Positions 11,426 through 23,370 of a DNA stretch of 64,000 nucleotides are shown piece by piece. Below the pieces are notes generated by a model that was not told the origin of the DNA, did not search any database, and saw only the letters and a list, made by a program, of their open reading frames with translations. The DNA lies in NCBI GenBank assembly GCA_007922225.1, contig ML679995.1:3239928-3303927 (forward strand), written 5' to 3'. Source of the DNA: Emydura subglobosa (taxonomy: Eukaryota > Chordata > Testudines > Chelidae). The stretch's first letter is position 1. The number at the start of each line of letters is the position of its first letter. Made by a program: the position numbers and the translations under genes.

Positions 11426-13059
11426 ATCACTGGATTTTAAAGGGTTTTTCAATGATTATTTAATTTTTCAAAGCGCGTTAGGATTGGCAGAAACTTGCCG
11501 GATGGAGAGCCTGGGGCTTCCAGCCACGGCTCAGCCGAGGGGACGGCTCCGGATCTCAGCCCCTGCCGAGAGGCAGAGCTTGCTGCCCGGTACAGCTGTG
11601 CACCCGAGGCTGGAAACGGGTTCCCTGGATACATGCAGGGCACGGGGGCTAGTGTAAGCCTTTTGCCATTAGCCGAGGGGGATCGGTGGGCTGGTGTGGC
11701 CTGAGCCCCTCTCCTGTGGAATCTGGGACTTCGTAAGCACGGGGCTCGGTCCCGGCAGGATGGGGCAGGCAGTTGGGGATGCCGTCTCCCCCAGGGCATC
11801 CCCTACAGCTGTGATCTGAGCCAGGAGGGCACTGGCTGCTCCTTTCCCTTCCCTGCAACATCGCTGAGGGGTGGGGAGTGGAGAGTAGGTCCTGCTGCTT
11901 CCCCAGCCGAGCAAAGCAGAGCATCTGTCCCCACGTGGTGAACGGGACCCCCTCTGAGCTCCCGTGCGTGGCCCTTGGGGTGGAAAGTCAGACACCCCTG
12001 CTTGAGACGCACTTAGCGCCCCTTAGACCAACGCCTCCTGCAAACAGGTGCAAAGTAACCTCCCCCCGCCTGCCCCATCAGCGCGCCTGCCCCAGAGAAC
12101 CCAATGCTAGGCATGAGAAGGGAGTTGGGTCCCTCGGGCCGATTCTGACCTATGTGCTGCAGAGGTTGCCACTTGGGACGGTGGTTTTGGGGGCATCCAG
12201 CGGTTCACGCACGGAGGTCCCGGGGCGTTTGGCCCAGACCTTGCTTGCCCATCCGGCTCGCGGGGGGTGGGCGGTGGCAGTGCTCAGGCCGTGCAGAGAA
12301 CGCTGTCCAGGAAACTTCCCCAGGCAAACGGCCTTGTCTGTAAATCGACGGCCCACGTGCGGCGCGGATGTTTGCAGCTGGTTGCCGCGTGTGGAGAGGC
12401 CTGTGGAAAACTCTGAGCTAGCAGCAAGTGGGAACGGTTTGCCCTCTATTATCTCTTGTGCACTGCCCCCCCCCGCCATCTCTTTTATTGAATGAGAAGC
12501 CCCCAGCAGGGGAAAGAACTTCCAGCCCCGTGCGCCCCAACACAGGGAGAGTGGGTGGGAGGAGGTGTAGGCATGAGATGCCAGGGTCTATAGAGGGGAC
12601 TGGGATCGGACAGGACCCTACGTGCCCCTTTCGCTACCTTGCCCGCTGCATGGGAGGCAGTTTGGTTGCTGAACGCTGAGCCAGAGTCCCTGGAAGAGGA
12701 GGAGGAGGTGAATTTAGAAACAGAAGCCAGTGCCGGTGCTGATGAGATGGAAAAGACGGAGGGATGAGGATAAAAATAGGGGCAGTTAAAGAGAATGGCG
12801 ACTAAGGTAGCCGAAGAATGACTAGGTGGGCGCGAAGGCGCAGCCCAGGCGACTTTACCTGCTGTTTGCTCACCCAGGAGGGCGGTGGGAACAGCCTTCA
12901 TGGTCCTAGGAGCCAGGTGGGCGGAGGGCAAAGAGAGAGGTTGGGAATTGGAGGGGGAGCATTGGGTAGCAGAGGAAGATGGATTGCAATCACTGTGTGG
13001 GGCCTTTTGGGGCCTTTCTTCGGATGGTCCCACAGCACGTGCTGAATGAATCACTGCTC
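11426..13059. other. Unassigned GC-rich sequence
   Basis: GC-rich with long overlapping open frames on both strands (for example 11878-12495 plus and 12485-13054 minus). These show composition-driven openness rather than domains. No exon recognised. Confidence 0.4.
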
Positions 13060-13180
13060 TCTGAGGGGGGCTCAGACGAGGAAACGGTCACGTCAAGGGG
13101 TGAAGGGACGTACCCAAGATTGGTCACCCGGTGCTGGAAGCAGAACCCCGGCCTCCTGGCCCCCAGCTGGCTCTAGATGG
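13060..13180 (-). repeat. MIR-like SINE fragment
   Basis: Minus-strand CORE-SINE remnant. The plus strand shows 'gacgaggaaacggtcacgtc', 'cccaagattggtcacccggt' and 'cagaaccccggcctcctggc', the usual order of the complement of a MIR-type element. Strongly diverged. Confidence 0.5.
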
Positions 13181-13234
13181 CAGCCGAGACCCTTCTCCTT
13201 GAACTGGGTCGTTTCTACGGATGGACACTCCTCA

Positions 13235-13385
13235 TAACAGAGGGTCTGATCCCAAAGTCATTGCTCAGGATTTACTCAGTCTTCACTCAGGCGAAACTCC
13301 CAGTGGCTTCAGTGGAGGAGTATACGTGAGGTGAGGGCGACACGGTGTAACCAGAGAGGTCAGAGGGAGTTTTGCCTGAGTGGAA
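13235..13385. repeat. Short fold-back element
   Basis: Inverted arms of 18 bp at 13284-13301 (cactcaggcgaaactccc) and 13365-13382 (gggagttttgcctgagtg) differ at one position. The loop holds 'ggcttcagtgg'. This is a palindromic non-autonomous element of the type that recurs several times in the window. Confidence 0.6.
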
Positions 13386-13587
13386 AAGTATCAAGGATGC
13401 CGGGACTGGGGGCATCCCTGCAGCAGAACATAAAGAGCATAAGGCATATCCCGGAGACACGGCGGGACCTAGTCCCCTCTGCACCCAGTGGGCAATCTTG
13501 CCTTATGACAAACCTGCCTGGTGTTCAGGGATGCTGGCTGGCACGCTGTTTGCTTGCCTGTATTTGTGTAGATTAAGCGATAGTGAA

Positions 13588-14165
13588 AACCACTATACTT
13601 TGGAATTGGAAAAGGTACAGAGAAGGTCAATAAAAATGATTCGGGGTATGAAAAGACTGGGGCTTTTCAGCTTGGAAAAGAGGCGACCCAGAGGGGATAT
13701 GACAGAGGTCTATAAAATCTTGACAGGTGTGGAGAAAGTGAATAAGGAAGTGTTATTTACTCATAACACAAGAACCGGGGATACCCAATGAACTTAAAAG
13801 ACAGCAGTTTAAAACGAACAAAAGGAGGTATTTCTCCACACCACGCACAGTCAACCTGTGGAACTCCTTGCCAGGGGACGTTGTGAAGGCCAAAACTATA
13901 ACTGGGTTCAAAAAAGCACTAGACAAGTTCATGGAAGACACGTCCATCAATGACCATTAGCCAAAATGGTCAGGGTGCAACCCCATGCTCTGAGTGTCCC
14001 TAACCTCTGACAGCTAGGAATGTGCAACAGGGATGGGTCACTTGATGATTGTCTGTCCTGTTCAGTCCCTCTGCAGCACCTCACATTGGCCACTGTCAAA
14101 AGACAGGATGCTGGGCTAGAGGGACCATTAGTCTGACCCAGTCTGGCTCTTCTTATGACATGGTC
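13588..14165 (+). mobile_element. CR1 LINE 3' end
   Basis: 5'-truncated CR1. It shows VQRRSIKMIRGMKRLGLFSL and RRPRGDMTEVYKILTGVEKV at 13611-13740, 'caacctgtggaactccttgc' at 13853, and the tail 'gagggaccattagtctgacc' ending at about 14160. Confidence 0.9.
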
Positions 14166-16224
14166 CTGCTAGGAATGACTCCTTTTGAAAGCAACATCAC
14201 GAATGATTTCTGTAGCTGCACCCATATCAGATGCTTTTTAAAATACAATCTGCTTGTGTTTTAATTTCACCTCAGCTACACGCACAGTTGATAACCTGGC
14301 TTCCAGCCTCCCCTGGCATGAGTTCTTCCACGGGTCTCTGTCGCACAGACTTCCTAGCCGTTTCAGTGCAGAGAAGTCCCTGTGCCAAAGAAGAGGGTGT
14401 CCTTGGATTCTAGGCTCCAGTTAATGAGGGGTAGTTGTTTGCCGTGTTAGTGCATGTTGAGCTGCATTGCGTAGCTAAGACTTGGCCCGGCATAGGGCAA
14501 AGCGCTGCACTGCTGCCGGGTCAGCTCTGTGAACGATTGATTGCCTGGGAGACATGATCCCTCTCGAAGTGCTTCCCAGTGTACACAGCTGGTGGAGGGG
14601 GGAGCAGAGCCAGGATCCCACCTCCTTGCCCTCTTTGGGGCCTGTGTACGCTTGGAGGGGGGTGTGGACGGAGCAGTTCCTGTGCGATCTGGAGCATGTC
14701 AAGGGCAAACCCCGGTGGCCAATGCACCGACCTGGCAGCTTGCATCCAGCTCATCCAAACAAATCCTCTTCCACATGCAGGGCGCCCTCTCCTTACCACT
14801 CCCAATCTTGGAGGCATGGCTTGGGGGGTAGCATCCATGCGTCTCCGTGGGCAAGCAGGTTGTGATTTCAAGCCCCGTCCCCAGGACGTGGGCTCCTAGC
14901 CGGTGCTGAGGCTGCAGGCACCATACTAGGGTAAAGGAAGTGCTCCGCCGTTCATGTTGCAGAGCAGGTGTCAAACCAAGGTCCCTTCCCCTGCATCTCT
15001 GGTTGCCAGCCCGGAGAAAGTTCAAGACCCCCTGGCCTTTTTAAGTATCGACCCCAGTGACCCGGCTAACAACACACAGGCTGCAATGCCCCAGGCTGCA
15101 CAGCAGCTGTTGCTGTGTGAATGCAGAACTATTTGCATTTACCTCTACGTCGCTGCTCGGGCAAGGGCTCGGGGCTACGTGCTGTATGAAGGAAGCTGGT
15201 AAAACAGGCTCTGTTCTGTTCTACCAGCGTCTCATCTCCAAAGTTTTCTCTACACGGGGATTGCGGCTGCCCAGGCAGCTGCCCCAGTGTAGCTACCCTG
15301 GGCACAATTTACACCAGTGCCGCTTACCCTAGCACAGACGAGGCCCCAGAGTGTGCCCTGCATGTCCTCATGAAGCGTGCATCACAGCTGCACGTCGCGC
15401 ATGCAGACCTCAACACAACCTGATATGCCTTGATGGAAAAAGCAAATGCAGGAGCGAGTTGGACGCTGTGTGCGGCTCTGATGTTTCCAAGCAGGTCTGT
15501 GCCAGAGGGGAGGATTTTGGAAACAAAACATTAATGCTTCAGTCTGTGGCTTTTCTTCCTTTCCTGTTCGTTTGGGTTAGGACGGTGTGTGACTCTGAGA
15601 CACTTCTGTGCCACGCTGTGTCTCTCTGCCCTGGGCCTTTTGTTGGTAATGGGCGTTGGAGAGTTTGTAAAGTGGGCTGGCCGCAAACCTCCCTGAAGGC
15701 AGAACTCTGGGGTCATCTGCAAAGTTAGGGCAGGACAGGGGGGAATTTTGGCAACACGGATCCAATATAAAATAAGAACTGACCTGAACCTTTGCCCAGA
15801 ACTCTCCAACCAAACCCCAATCAGCCCGAAGCAGTTTGCATTGTTTTGTTTTTTTCCACTGCACTCCCAATAATGTTCATGTTGGTGTCTGGAGACTAGG
15901 AATTGACGTGCCAAAATACAGTGAGAAGGCGCTACTCCTGCAATAATTCCAGCCCGAATGGATGCAGAATGTACCGGGAGCCACATGAGAAGGGCTGTTC
16001 TTGGGGGATTTCCATCTTCAGTTTGCAGATGCAAGTTGTGATAAACATCTGAACTGTTAGCTGCTCCTCTCTCTGGCTGAAATTCTGGGTGTTTCTAACT
16101 TATCCCTCCAGCCATTGTTGCCTGATCTGCTTATCGTGTATTAGTTATCCTGATCCACTAGAAATGCTCATTAACACTCTCGTTTGGCAGGGTCCTGCCT
16201 TGGGACCAGAGCTGGAAGGTTTAG
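14166..16224. other. Unassigned sequence
   Basis: No gene or named repeat recognised. Overlapping open frames at 14475-15025 and 15531-16034 on both strands lack domains. Confidence 0.4.
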
Positions 16225-16900
16225 ATTTATTATAAGGATGCCGGTGCGCACGGCGGAGATTCACGCTTAGGAAAGATGTTCTGTCCTTGTCATGGTTTTA
16301 TTAGCAGTTAGCGAAAGCACAAACATCCAGTCCAGCAAAGCAGATAGAGAGCACACAGAATGCACAAAGCATCCAGCGTCAGAGCATTCATATACTCACA
16401 CCATCCACAGGTGATCCTTCAGTTAGCCTGTCTGCATGCCCCAAAGATCCCAATGACTTAAGCTGTGGATACCGCTGTGATAGGGTCCTGCGGATTCCAT
16501 GAATATTCATGAGTCTATTTGGCCTCCCTAGCCCATATCTAAACTTCCTCACCCTAACAATGTTGGAGGGCTCTCTTCTCATAGGCTATTACTTGATTTG
16601 CCTCTAACTCGTTATCATATACGTCAGTTGGTTGCCATAACATTTTTGCAATGGAACATCTGCGGATGTTCCTGTCCTGAAATATCTCAGACTAGCATTT
16701 ACTGGTATTCTGCGGTTATTTGTCAGCCGTTTAGTCATACGTGATTATGACAGCAGTCTGTCTTATGATGTCTCATGACCTAGGGTGATGCCCAATCAGC
16801 TAACCATGAGAAGGCTTCTTGGACTCCCTGCTTCAGTCTAAGCTGTTGTCTTACAGGTTTTAAGGCCTGTAGGCTTCTTACACTACTGAGCTAACTAACC
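16225..16900 (-). mobile_element. Probable solo LTR of an endogenous retrovirus
   Basis: Read on the minus strand, a TATA-like 'gagtatatgaat' (plus 16388-16394) is followed about 90 bp later by AATAAA (plus 16297-16302) and then 'accatgacaaggacagaaca'. That spacing fits an LTR with a short R region. No gag, pol or env frame flanks it, so it would be a solo LTR. Exact ends and target-site duplications are not resolved. The upstream (U3) part contains 'cttcagtctaag' on the plus strand at about 16832, shared with the LTR candidate at 55 kb. Confidence 0.45.
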
Positions 16901-17689
16901 CATGCCTTACGTAGGAAATCCCTATCCCTAGAAGCCATACCATCTCTCTCTTCATCCATCCGTCCATCCCTGCATTCTCTCTGTCGTGTTTATACCATGC
17001 TCATCACCGTTAGAACCTTGAGATGTTCTCCCACGACCTGCCCCCGGCTTCATCTGGTCACGACGCATGACTCTGAATGCAGTGGGGACAGCTCCGAGCT
17101 CCAGAACTTGCCTCATCGAGTGACGCGGCAATCCTGGGGTGAACCCTGCAATAGAAGAGGGATGAGGTGAGGGGACCCCCACTTTTGTCCTTTGGAGACA
17201 AAGGTTGTCGCCATGTGTCCTTCTGACTTCATGTGGCTTGCTGCCCTGCGGTTACCATATTGCCACACCACCACGTAAATGAATCTTCCAGTCTCACGCC
17301 TCGTTTTCATCATCCTGTGTCTGGCTATCAATTCTCCTTCCTCCCTTGTGTCTCTCTGTCGTCTTCCCACTCCATCCCCTTGAATCACAGTTTCAGAATC
17401 CTGCTCCAGCTTCACTTCCCAATAGCCTCAGTGCCGCTGTATCAGATGCCCCGGGAACGGATCAGTCAGAGCCAACATCCTTTGGTTACTCCCTCAGCCT
17501 CTCCTCTGAGAAAAAGCTTCAGTCCCTCCCCTTAATCGGGAAATACAAAGCGATGGCAAAAGGGCAAAGTCTGGTGCCCTGAGCAAGCAAAATCACCAGC
17601 ACCCATCACAGAAGCCATCTCTGCTCTCTCTAGTGCTCGTGTCCTCTGTGATTTTCTAGCCACTAAAGCTGGGAAAAGTTTACAGCTGA
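16901..17689. other. Unassigned, with an L2/SINE-tail-like scrap
   Basis: At 16988-17012 the plus strand reads 'ataccatgctcatcaccgtt', resembling the complement of the shared L2/SINE 3' tail. The rest, including C/T-rich 17280-17520, is unassigned. Confidence 0.4.
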
Positions 17690-18075
17690 AATATTTTTGG
17701 CAAAAAATGCAGGTTCATGTCACTGCAATGGTTCGTGACTTCATAGACAGACAAAGCGGGTGAGGTGACATCTTTTATTGGACTTCCTGAGCATCGCGCA
17801 TTCATGTCAGTTTCACCAAATTGTTTATGTCTCTCCCCACCCCCTAAAAAAAAATTCCAAAATAAGTAAAGATGTTTCCATTTTTCGGTTCAAAATAACT
17901 TTTCATTGAGAAATTTCCTTCAAATTTATTTTTTTTAAGTTTGAAAAATGCTTGAAATCAAAGTGAAATGTTTCGTTCAACCTGAAACAAACATTTTGAC
18001 TTTTTGATTTAACGAACATTTTGAAAAAGTTTGATTTGACCCAAAACAGGTTTTTTCAATTTTTCAGAATTACCA
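17690..18075. repeat. AT-rich repeat, partly fold-back
   Basis: An abrupt AT-rich block with many copies of TTTT/AAAA-flanked 'tgaaa' and 'tttca' words on both strands (for example 'tttgaaaaatgcttgaaatc' and 'tttttcaatttttcag'). A similar block lies at 28.32-28.57 kb. At 17748-17781, 'gacaaagcgggtgaggtgac' and 'atcttttattggac' match the fold-back element at 42.1 kb. Confidence 0.5.
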
Positions 18076-18269
18076 GTGAACCAAATAATCCATCCTTTGC
18101 CCAGGTTTACTAGCCCTTAGCATCCCCTTGGTCTTCAGCAGCTCTGACATTCCATTCTCAGTCGTGACAAATACTCCCGTGGAGTCAAATTCTGTGTTCA
18201 TTGCAGTGTAAATCTGGAAAATCTCTATTGACCTCGGTCAAGTTACTCCAACTCTGTCACCTTAATTGA

Positions 18270-19985
18270 AAACAGAGTTTGATCTCACAAAATGAATCCC
18301 AAGAACGGTATTGCTCCATTACTAGATGGAAATGGCAGAATTATCAATAATAATGCAGAAAAGGTGGATGGGTTCAATAAATATTTCTGTTCTGTATTTG
18401 GGGAAAAGACAGATGATGTACTCATAGCATATGGTAACACTCTTTCCATTGCACAAGTATCTCAGGAGGATGTTAAACAGCAGCTACCAAAGTTAGACAT
18501 TTTAAATCAGCAGGTCTGGGTAACGCGTATTCAAGAGTTTTAAAAGAGCTGGCAGTGGAGCTCATTGGCCCATTAATGCTGATTTTCAGTAACTCTTGGG
18601 ACACTGGGGAAGTTCCAGAAGATTGGAAGAAAACTAAAGTTGTGCCAATATTTAAAAAGGGTAAATGGGATAATCTTGATGTTTATGGGCCTGTTAGTTT
18701 GACATTGTTCTTGGGCAAGATAATACAGCAGATGATATGGGAGTTGATTAAGAAAAAAAATTAAAGGAAGGTAATATAGTTAATAGCAATCAACATGAGT
18801 TTATGGAAAATAGATCCTGTCAAACTAACTTGATATCTTTTTTGATGAGATTATAAATTTGGTTGATAAAGGTAATAGTGTTGATGTAATATACTTAGAC
18901 TTCTATAGGGCATTTGACTTGATACCATATGACATTTTTATTAAAGAACTAGAAAGATATAGAATTAACGTCACACATTAAATGGATTAAAAGCTGGCTA
19001 ACAGATAGGTCTCAAAATCTAATTGTAAATGGGGAATCATCACCGAATGAGTGTGTTTCCAGGGAGGTCTTCCAGGGATCTGTCCTTAGACCCACTCTAT
19101 TTAACATGTTTATCTATGACCTGGAAGAAACATAAAACCATCACTTGTAAAGTTAGCAGATGACACAAAAATTGGGTGTGTGATAAATAACGAAGAGGAC
19201 AGGTCATTGATACCGAGGAATCTGGATTGCTGGGTAAACTGAATGCAAACAAGCAATATGAGGAAATGCAAATGTCATTTAGGGATAAAGAATGTAGGCC
19301 ACACTTCCAGGATGGGGGACTGTATCCTGGGGAGCAGAGATTCTGAAACAGATTTGGGGGTCGTGGTGGATCACCAACTCTGAATGCGAGCGCCCACTGT
19401 GACATTGTGGCCAAAAGAGTTAATGCAGTCCTTGGGTCCATATGCAGGGGAATCTTCAGCAGGAGCAGAGAGGTTATTTTACATCTATATTTGGCACTGG
19501 GGTGGCTATTGCTGCAATATTGTGTCCAGTTCTGGTGCTCACAATTCAAAAAAGATATTGAAAAATTGGAGAGGGTTCAAAAAAGAGCCACAAGGATGAA
19601 GGGATTAAAAAACATCCCGTACAGTGATAGACTCAAGGCACTCAATTTGTTTAGCTAAGGGGTGACTTGATTACAGTTTATAAATAGCTACTTGGGGAAC
19701 AAATATTTAATAATCAACTTTTCAATTTAGAGAATGGTTAGTTGAAGCTAGACAAATTCAGACAGGAAATAAGGTAGACATTTTTACTAGTGAGGGTAAT
19801 TAACCATTGGAACCACTCACCATGGTGAATTCTCTATGACTGACCATTTTAAAATCAAGGTTTCTAAAAGATCTGGTCTGGAAATGATTCTGGGGAAGTT
19901 CTGTGGGTTGTATTATGATGCAGGAGATCAGATGAGATGATGACAATGGTCCCTTCTGGCTTTGGAATCTATGAATCTGTGTCTG
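18270..19985 (+). mobile_element. L3-like CR1 LINE, 5'-truncated
   Basis: A long, decayed CR1-superfamily element. 18292-18540 is the endonuclease-RT linker (NAEKVDGFNKYFCSVFGEKT). 18555-18764 has DTGEVPEDWKKTKVVPIFKK and KWDNLDVYGPVSLT, matching motifs that precede and form the RT fingers. 18880-18925 has VIYLDFYRAFD. About 19147-19177 reads VKLADDTKIG, so the A-D-D catalytic pair is still readable. The tail at 19490-19660 encodes [24 protein letters not shown] sequence, and the element ends near 'gtcccttctggctttggaat'. At least five frameshifts or stops. Confidence 0.88.
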
Positions 19986-21084
19986 CCTTCAGGTTTGCTA
20001 GCCCAGCTCCTGTTGATTTCAATGGGTTTCTGAGAGCAAAATTGGTCTCATAGTCAGCACAATACAAATACAGAGCTCTAGCATGGTCATTTCTCTAGGC
20101 AGAGGGCACCTGCCGTGAAAGGGGGCTTGCCTTATGTTCAAACTCTACTCAGCTGTGCAAGCTCTATTTTGGGCGTTACTGAGATCACACCTTTGCTATA
20201 GATGAAAGAGCTTAACAAAAAATGCTGAATCTAGAACTCCAGAAAGTTAACTTAGCTGACACTTCTTGAATAGAAGAAAACATAAAATTGCTTCCAGTTA
20301 CCCAGCAATCTCACTCACTGCAGGGAGCTTTGGCTCCACAACTGATAACAAAGCAGAGGGGAGTAAAAGGGGAAAAGATCAGCACAGAACAACACAACCT
20401 GCTCTGGTCACTTTTGACCCAGCTTTCTTGAACCTCACTCAGTCTCCGGCTGAGTTTGAATATAGGGTGAAGGTTTGGGCTCGTTTATTGTATCTCAGTT
20501 GAACTCCTGTCCCTAGTTCAATGGAAGCCTGTGATGACTGGTTTCCCAGCTGAGGTTCCTCAGAGATGCAACCTGAGAACATCAGAATTCTCTCACCCTC
20601 CTGTGCATTTTCACTGAGCCAGTTTCTAAGCAAGACCAGGTACACTGCGCTATTAACATGCTGCACCTTGCATTGGCTTTTATCAGTGCTGGAACAGATG
20701 GCTGGGTTTGGACTGGTGCCCTTTGTTTTCAGATAGACCAGTTAATTTTGCGGCAGTTGGGAGGACAGGTACAAGCCAAGGGAAGTGATCCATTACAGGA
20801 TTCTGAAAGGGAGATGGGACCAGACCGCAGCAGAGTCAGGCGGCTCTATGTGCAAAATGTGTGTATATAAAAACGTTATCCCACGCAGCAGCATCTGCAT
20901 GGACTCAGAGTTAAGGCAACGTCCATTGAGCCGAAGGCAATTTATAGTCGAGCCCAGCTGAGATGACCCCGGAAAGGCTGCCCACTCATGGTGTTCTTTA
21001 CCATTGTTAAAGAAGATCTGCTTGGCGGAGGTTCATATGGCAACTGACAAGGGATGCATTCTTCAGGGGGTCAAGGATTTGGAT
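19986..21084. other. Unassigned sequence
   Basis: Nothing recognised apart from 'ttgatttcaatgggtttctg' at about 20012, a core shared with the fold-back family. Confidence 0.35.
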
Positions 21085-22330
21085 GGTACTGGTGCATTCT
21101 ATTCTATTCTATTCAGGTTCTTATACTGCACCCATCACTGTAGTATCTGAGCGTCTTCCAATAGCGCGTTCAGCAATGGAACGAACAATTGTTATCACGT
21201 GTTGTTTGTTCTCTCATCCTCTCCTTCACGGGAGAAGCGTGTGCAGCGGAGTGTCTTGTTTTGGTAGGGTGTTTTAAATATCTTTGTTGCTCTCTATTTA
21301 TGTCCGAGAAGGCCAAGTCAAAGAAATGCGCCTTGCACGTGGAGTGGAAGGTGAGGAAGTTTAGACTGGTCCTTAGTTCCTGAGGGAGGTCATTCCACAG
21401 TCCAGGACCGGCACCCGAGAAAGTTTTGTCTCCCACACAGACCAGCTTTATCCTTCTTTTAAGGAATTCCATTGCACCAGGGGAGCTTGGATGTTGAGCC
21501 CGGTTTACATCTTTGGAGCTTTTGGCTCTTTTAGATCCCCAGATCCAGGCCATGCAGTGCCTAGAACAGAAGGACTGAGACCTTGAACTTGATTCACTAT
21601 TCTATGGGAAGCTGGTGCAGCAAGTGGAAGACAAGTTTGATGTGCGTGCGGTAGTCCGTGTTGCTGAGGAGAGATGCTGCAACGTTCTGTCCTAGTTGGG
21701 GTTTCCTAACGTCTGAAAGTTTCATGCCCAGGGGTATCGCCTGGCTGTGGTGGTGGCGTGGTCACATGTGGTGGAGGATAGTTAGAGCTGGGTGTCAGCT
21801 GCATATTGCTCGTCCTTGAGTCATGTCATCCGACCAGTTATCCTAGGGGTTGAATGTAGATGGTGAAGAGAAGCAGAGAGAATTGGTCCTTCTGGGACGC
21901 CACAAGTGAGGGGTCTAATGGTGGAGATACAGTTTTCCATCACAGCTCATTGGCTGGGACTCATTCTAGCATGTTACCCTGGACCCCGTCCCCTCTCTCA
22001 GGCAAGGCAGCAGCATCTCATTGTCAACCGTGCCGAATGCTGCAGAGAGGTCCCGGAGGATGAGTGTGGATGTCCGTCTGCTATCCATTGATAGGAGGAG
22101 GTATCCGTCAGTGCATCTGAAGCAGTTTCAGTTCCATGTCCTGGCCTGAATCCAGATTGTGCCAGGTCTAGATGAGCTTCTAGTTGGCCTTTTCCTAGCG
22201 TCTCTCTGAGCTTCCTCAGGATAGGAGGCTTCTCACTGGGCCGGTAGTTGGCAAGAACGGATGTGTCCAGAGTGAGTGCACCAGATAGCACTGAGGGGGC
22301 CCATCATTGGATGGGGACAGCAATCTCTGA
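21085..22330 (-). mobile_element. L2 LINE, reverse transcriptase to 3' end
   Basis: The minus strand runs in L2 order. ANYRPSEKPPILRKL and QSGFRPGHGTETAS lie at 22250-22110, followed by STLILRDLSAAFGTVDNE (about 22070-22015) and CGVPEGPILSAS. The position of the catalytic Y-A-D-D reads QYAADTQL, so the first aspartate is lost. The C-terminal signature DKTFSGAGPGLWNDLPQELR is at 21432-21373. The 3' end carries 'cagtataagaacctgaat', and then the plus strand shows short ATTCT repeats at 21097-21114. It is the most complete of three L2 copies here and all lie on the minus strand. Confidence 0.85.
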
Positions 22331-22699
22331 AGGTCAATCAGAGTTTTATTCTCTAGCCACAGGCAGGAGGTGACTGCAAAGGGGGGATGTTAGTAACTCG
22401 ATGGAGCTGAAAATCTTCACAGGTTTGGTTCTGAGTAGAACCCAGATTTGTAAAGGCCCAATCCTGAGCTCCTTGCTGTGGTTTTATTCAGTCCTGAGTT
22501 GGGCAAAACTCCCATTAACGTCAGTGGCAGCTTGCTTGAATCACTAGTGGAACGTGGGGCATTGCCCGCGACTGGTATCTGAAACACATCTAAACCAACT
22601 TGTTCTGGAAAGCCAAGGATAGAAATACCACCAGATTGGGCGGTCCCTTGAACCTCTAGAACACAGGCCAGAGAACTGACCTGAAATAATTCCTGTTTG
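22331..22699. other. Unassigned, with fold-back-like core
   Basis: 22455-22535 contains 'ggcccaatcctgagctcc' and 'caaaactcccattaacgtc', the ends and core of the short fold-back family. Otherwise nothing recognised. Confidence 0.4.
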
Positions 22700-23095
22700 A
22701 ACGGGGGCATACCTATCAGAAAAATCTCCAAACTCGATTTAAAAATCGCCAGTGATGGAATCGCCATCACCCTCCTTGATACAGTGTTCCAATGGTTAAT
22801 TGCCCTCGCTGTTAAAAACGTCCACCGTCTTCCCCAACTGAATTTGTCTAGCTTCCACTTCCAGTCATTGGATCTTGTTGTAAACTGTCTGCTAGACTGA
22901 CGGGCCCATTCTCAAATATTTATTCCCCATATAGGTTCCTATCAACTGTAATCAAGTCACCCCTTAACCTTCTCTTTGTTAAGCAAAATACATTGAACTC
23001 CTTGAGTCTGCCACTCTAAGGCATGTTTTCTAGGCCTTTAATCGTTCTAGTGACTCTTCTCTTCTCCAGTCCATTGGCTAAAGTTTTGAACAACG
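22700..23095 (-). mobile_element. L3-like CR1 3' fragment
   Basis: The plus strand reads as the complement of an L3-like CR1 end: 'gaaaaatctccaaactcgat', 'gtgttccaatggttaattgc', 'atcaactgtaatcaagtcac', 'ttgaactccttgagtctgcc'. It corresponds to the same region as 19600-19900 of the copy at 18.3 kb. Confidence 0.75.
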
Positions 23096-23159
23096 TCAGA
23101 ACTTCTCCTAGGTGGTGGCGTTACTATTTAAATGACCACTAACTGGGAAGCACCAACCA

Positions 23160-23370
23160 AGAGCAGGCCCCGTTGCCCTAGGAGCTGTACATAACACAAA
23201 GTAACCGTCAGCCCTTGCCCTGAAGAGTTGACAAGCAAACTTTTGCAGATGGGGACCTGAGGCCCGGAGATGACGTGACTTTCCCAAGGTCACACGGGAA
23301 GCCTGTGGCAGAGTCAGGGATTGAATCCGGGTCTCTTGAAGCTCATTCTAGAGCTTTATCCGTAAGGTTG
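23160..23370 (-). repeat. CORE-SINE, minus strand
   Basis: Complement of a tRNA-derived SINE. The tail is 'ggagctgtacataacac', the core is 'gtgactttcccaaggtcaca', and 'gggattgaatccgggtctct' holds the complement of the B-box. Confidence 0.75.
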
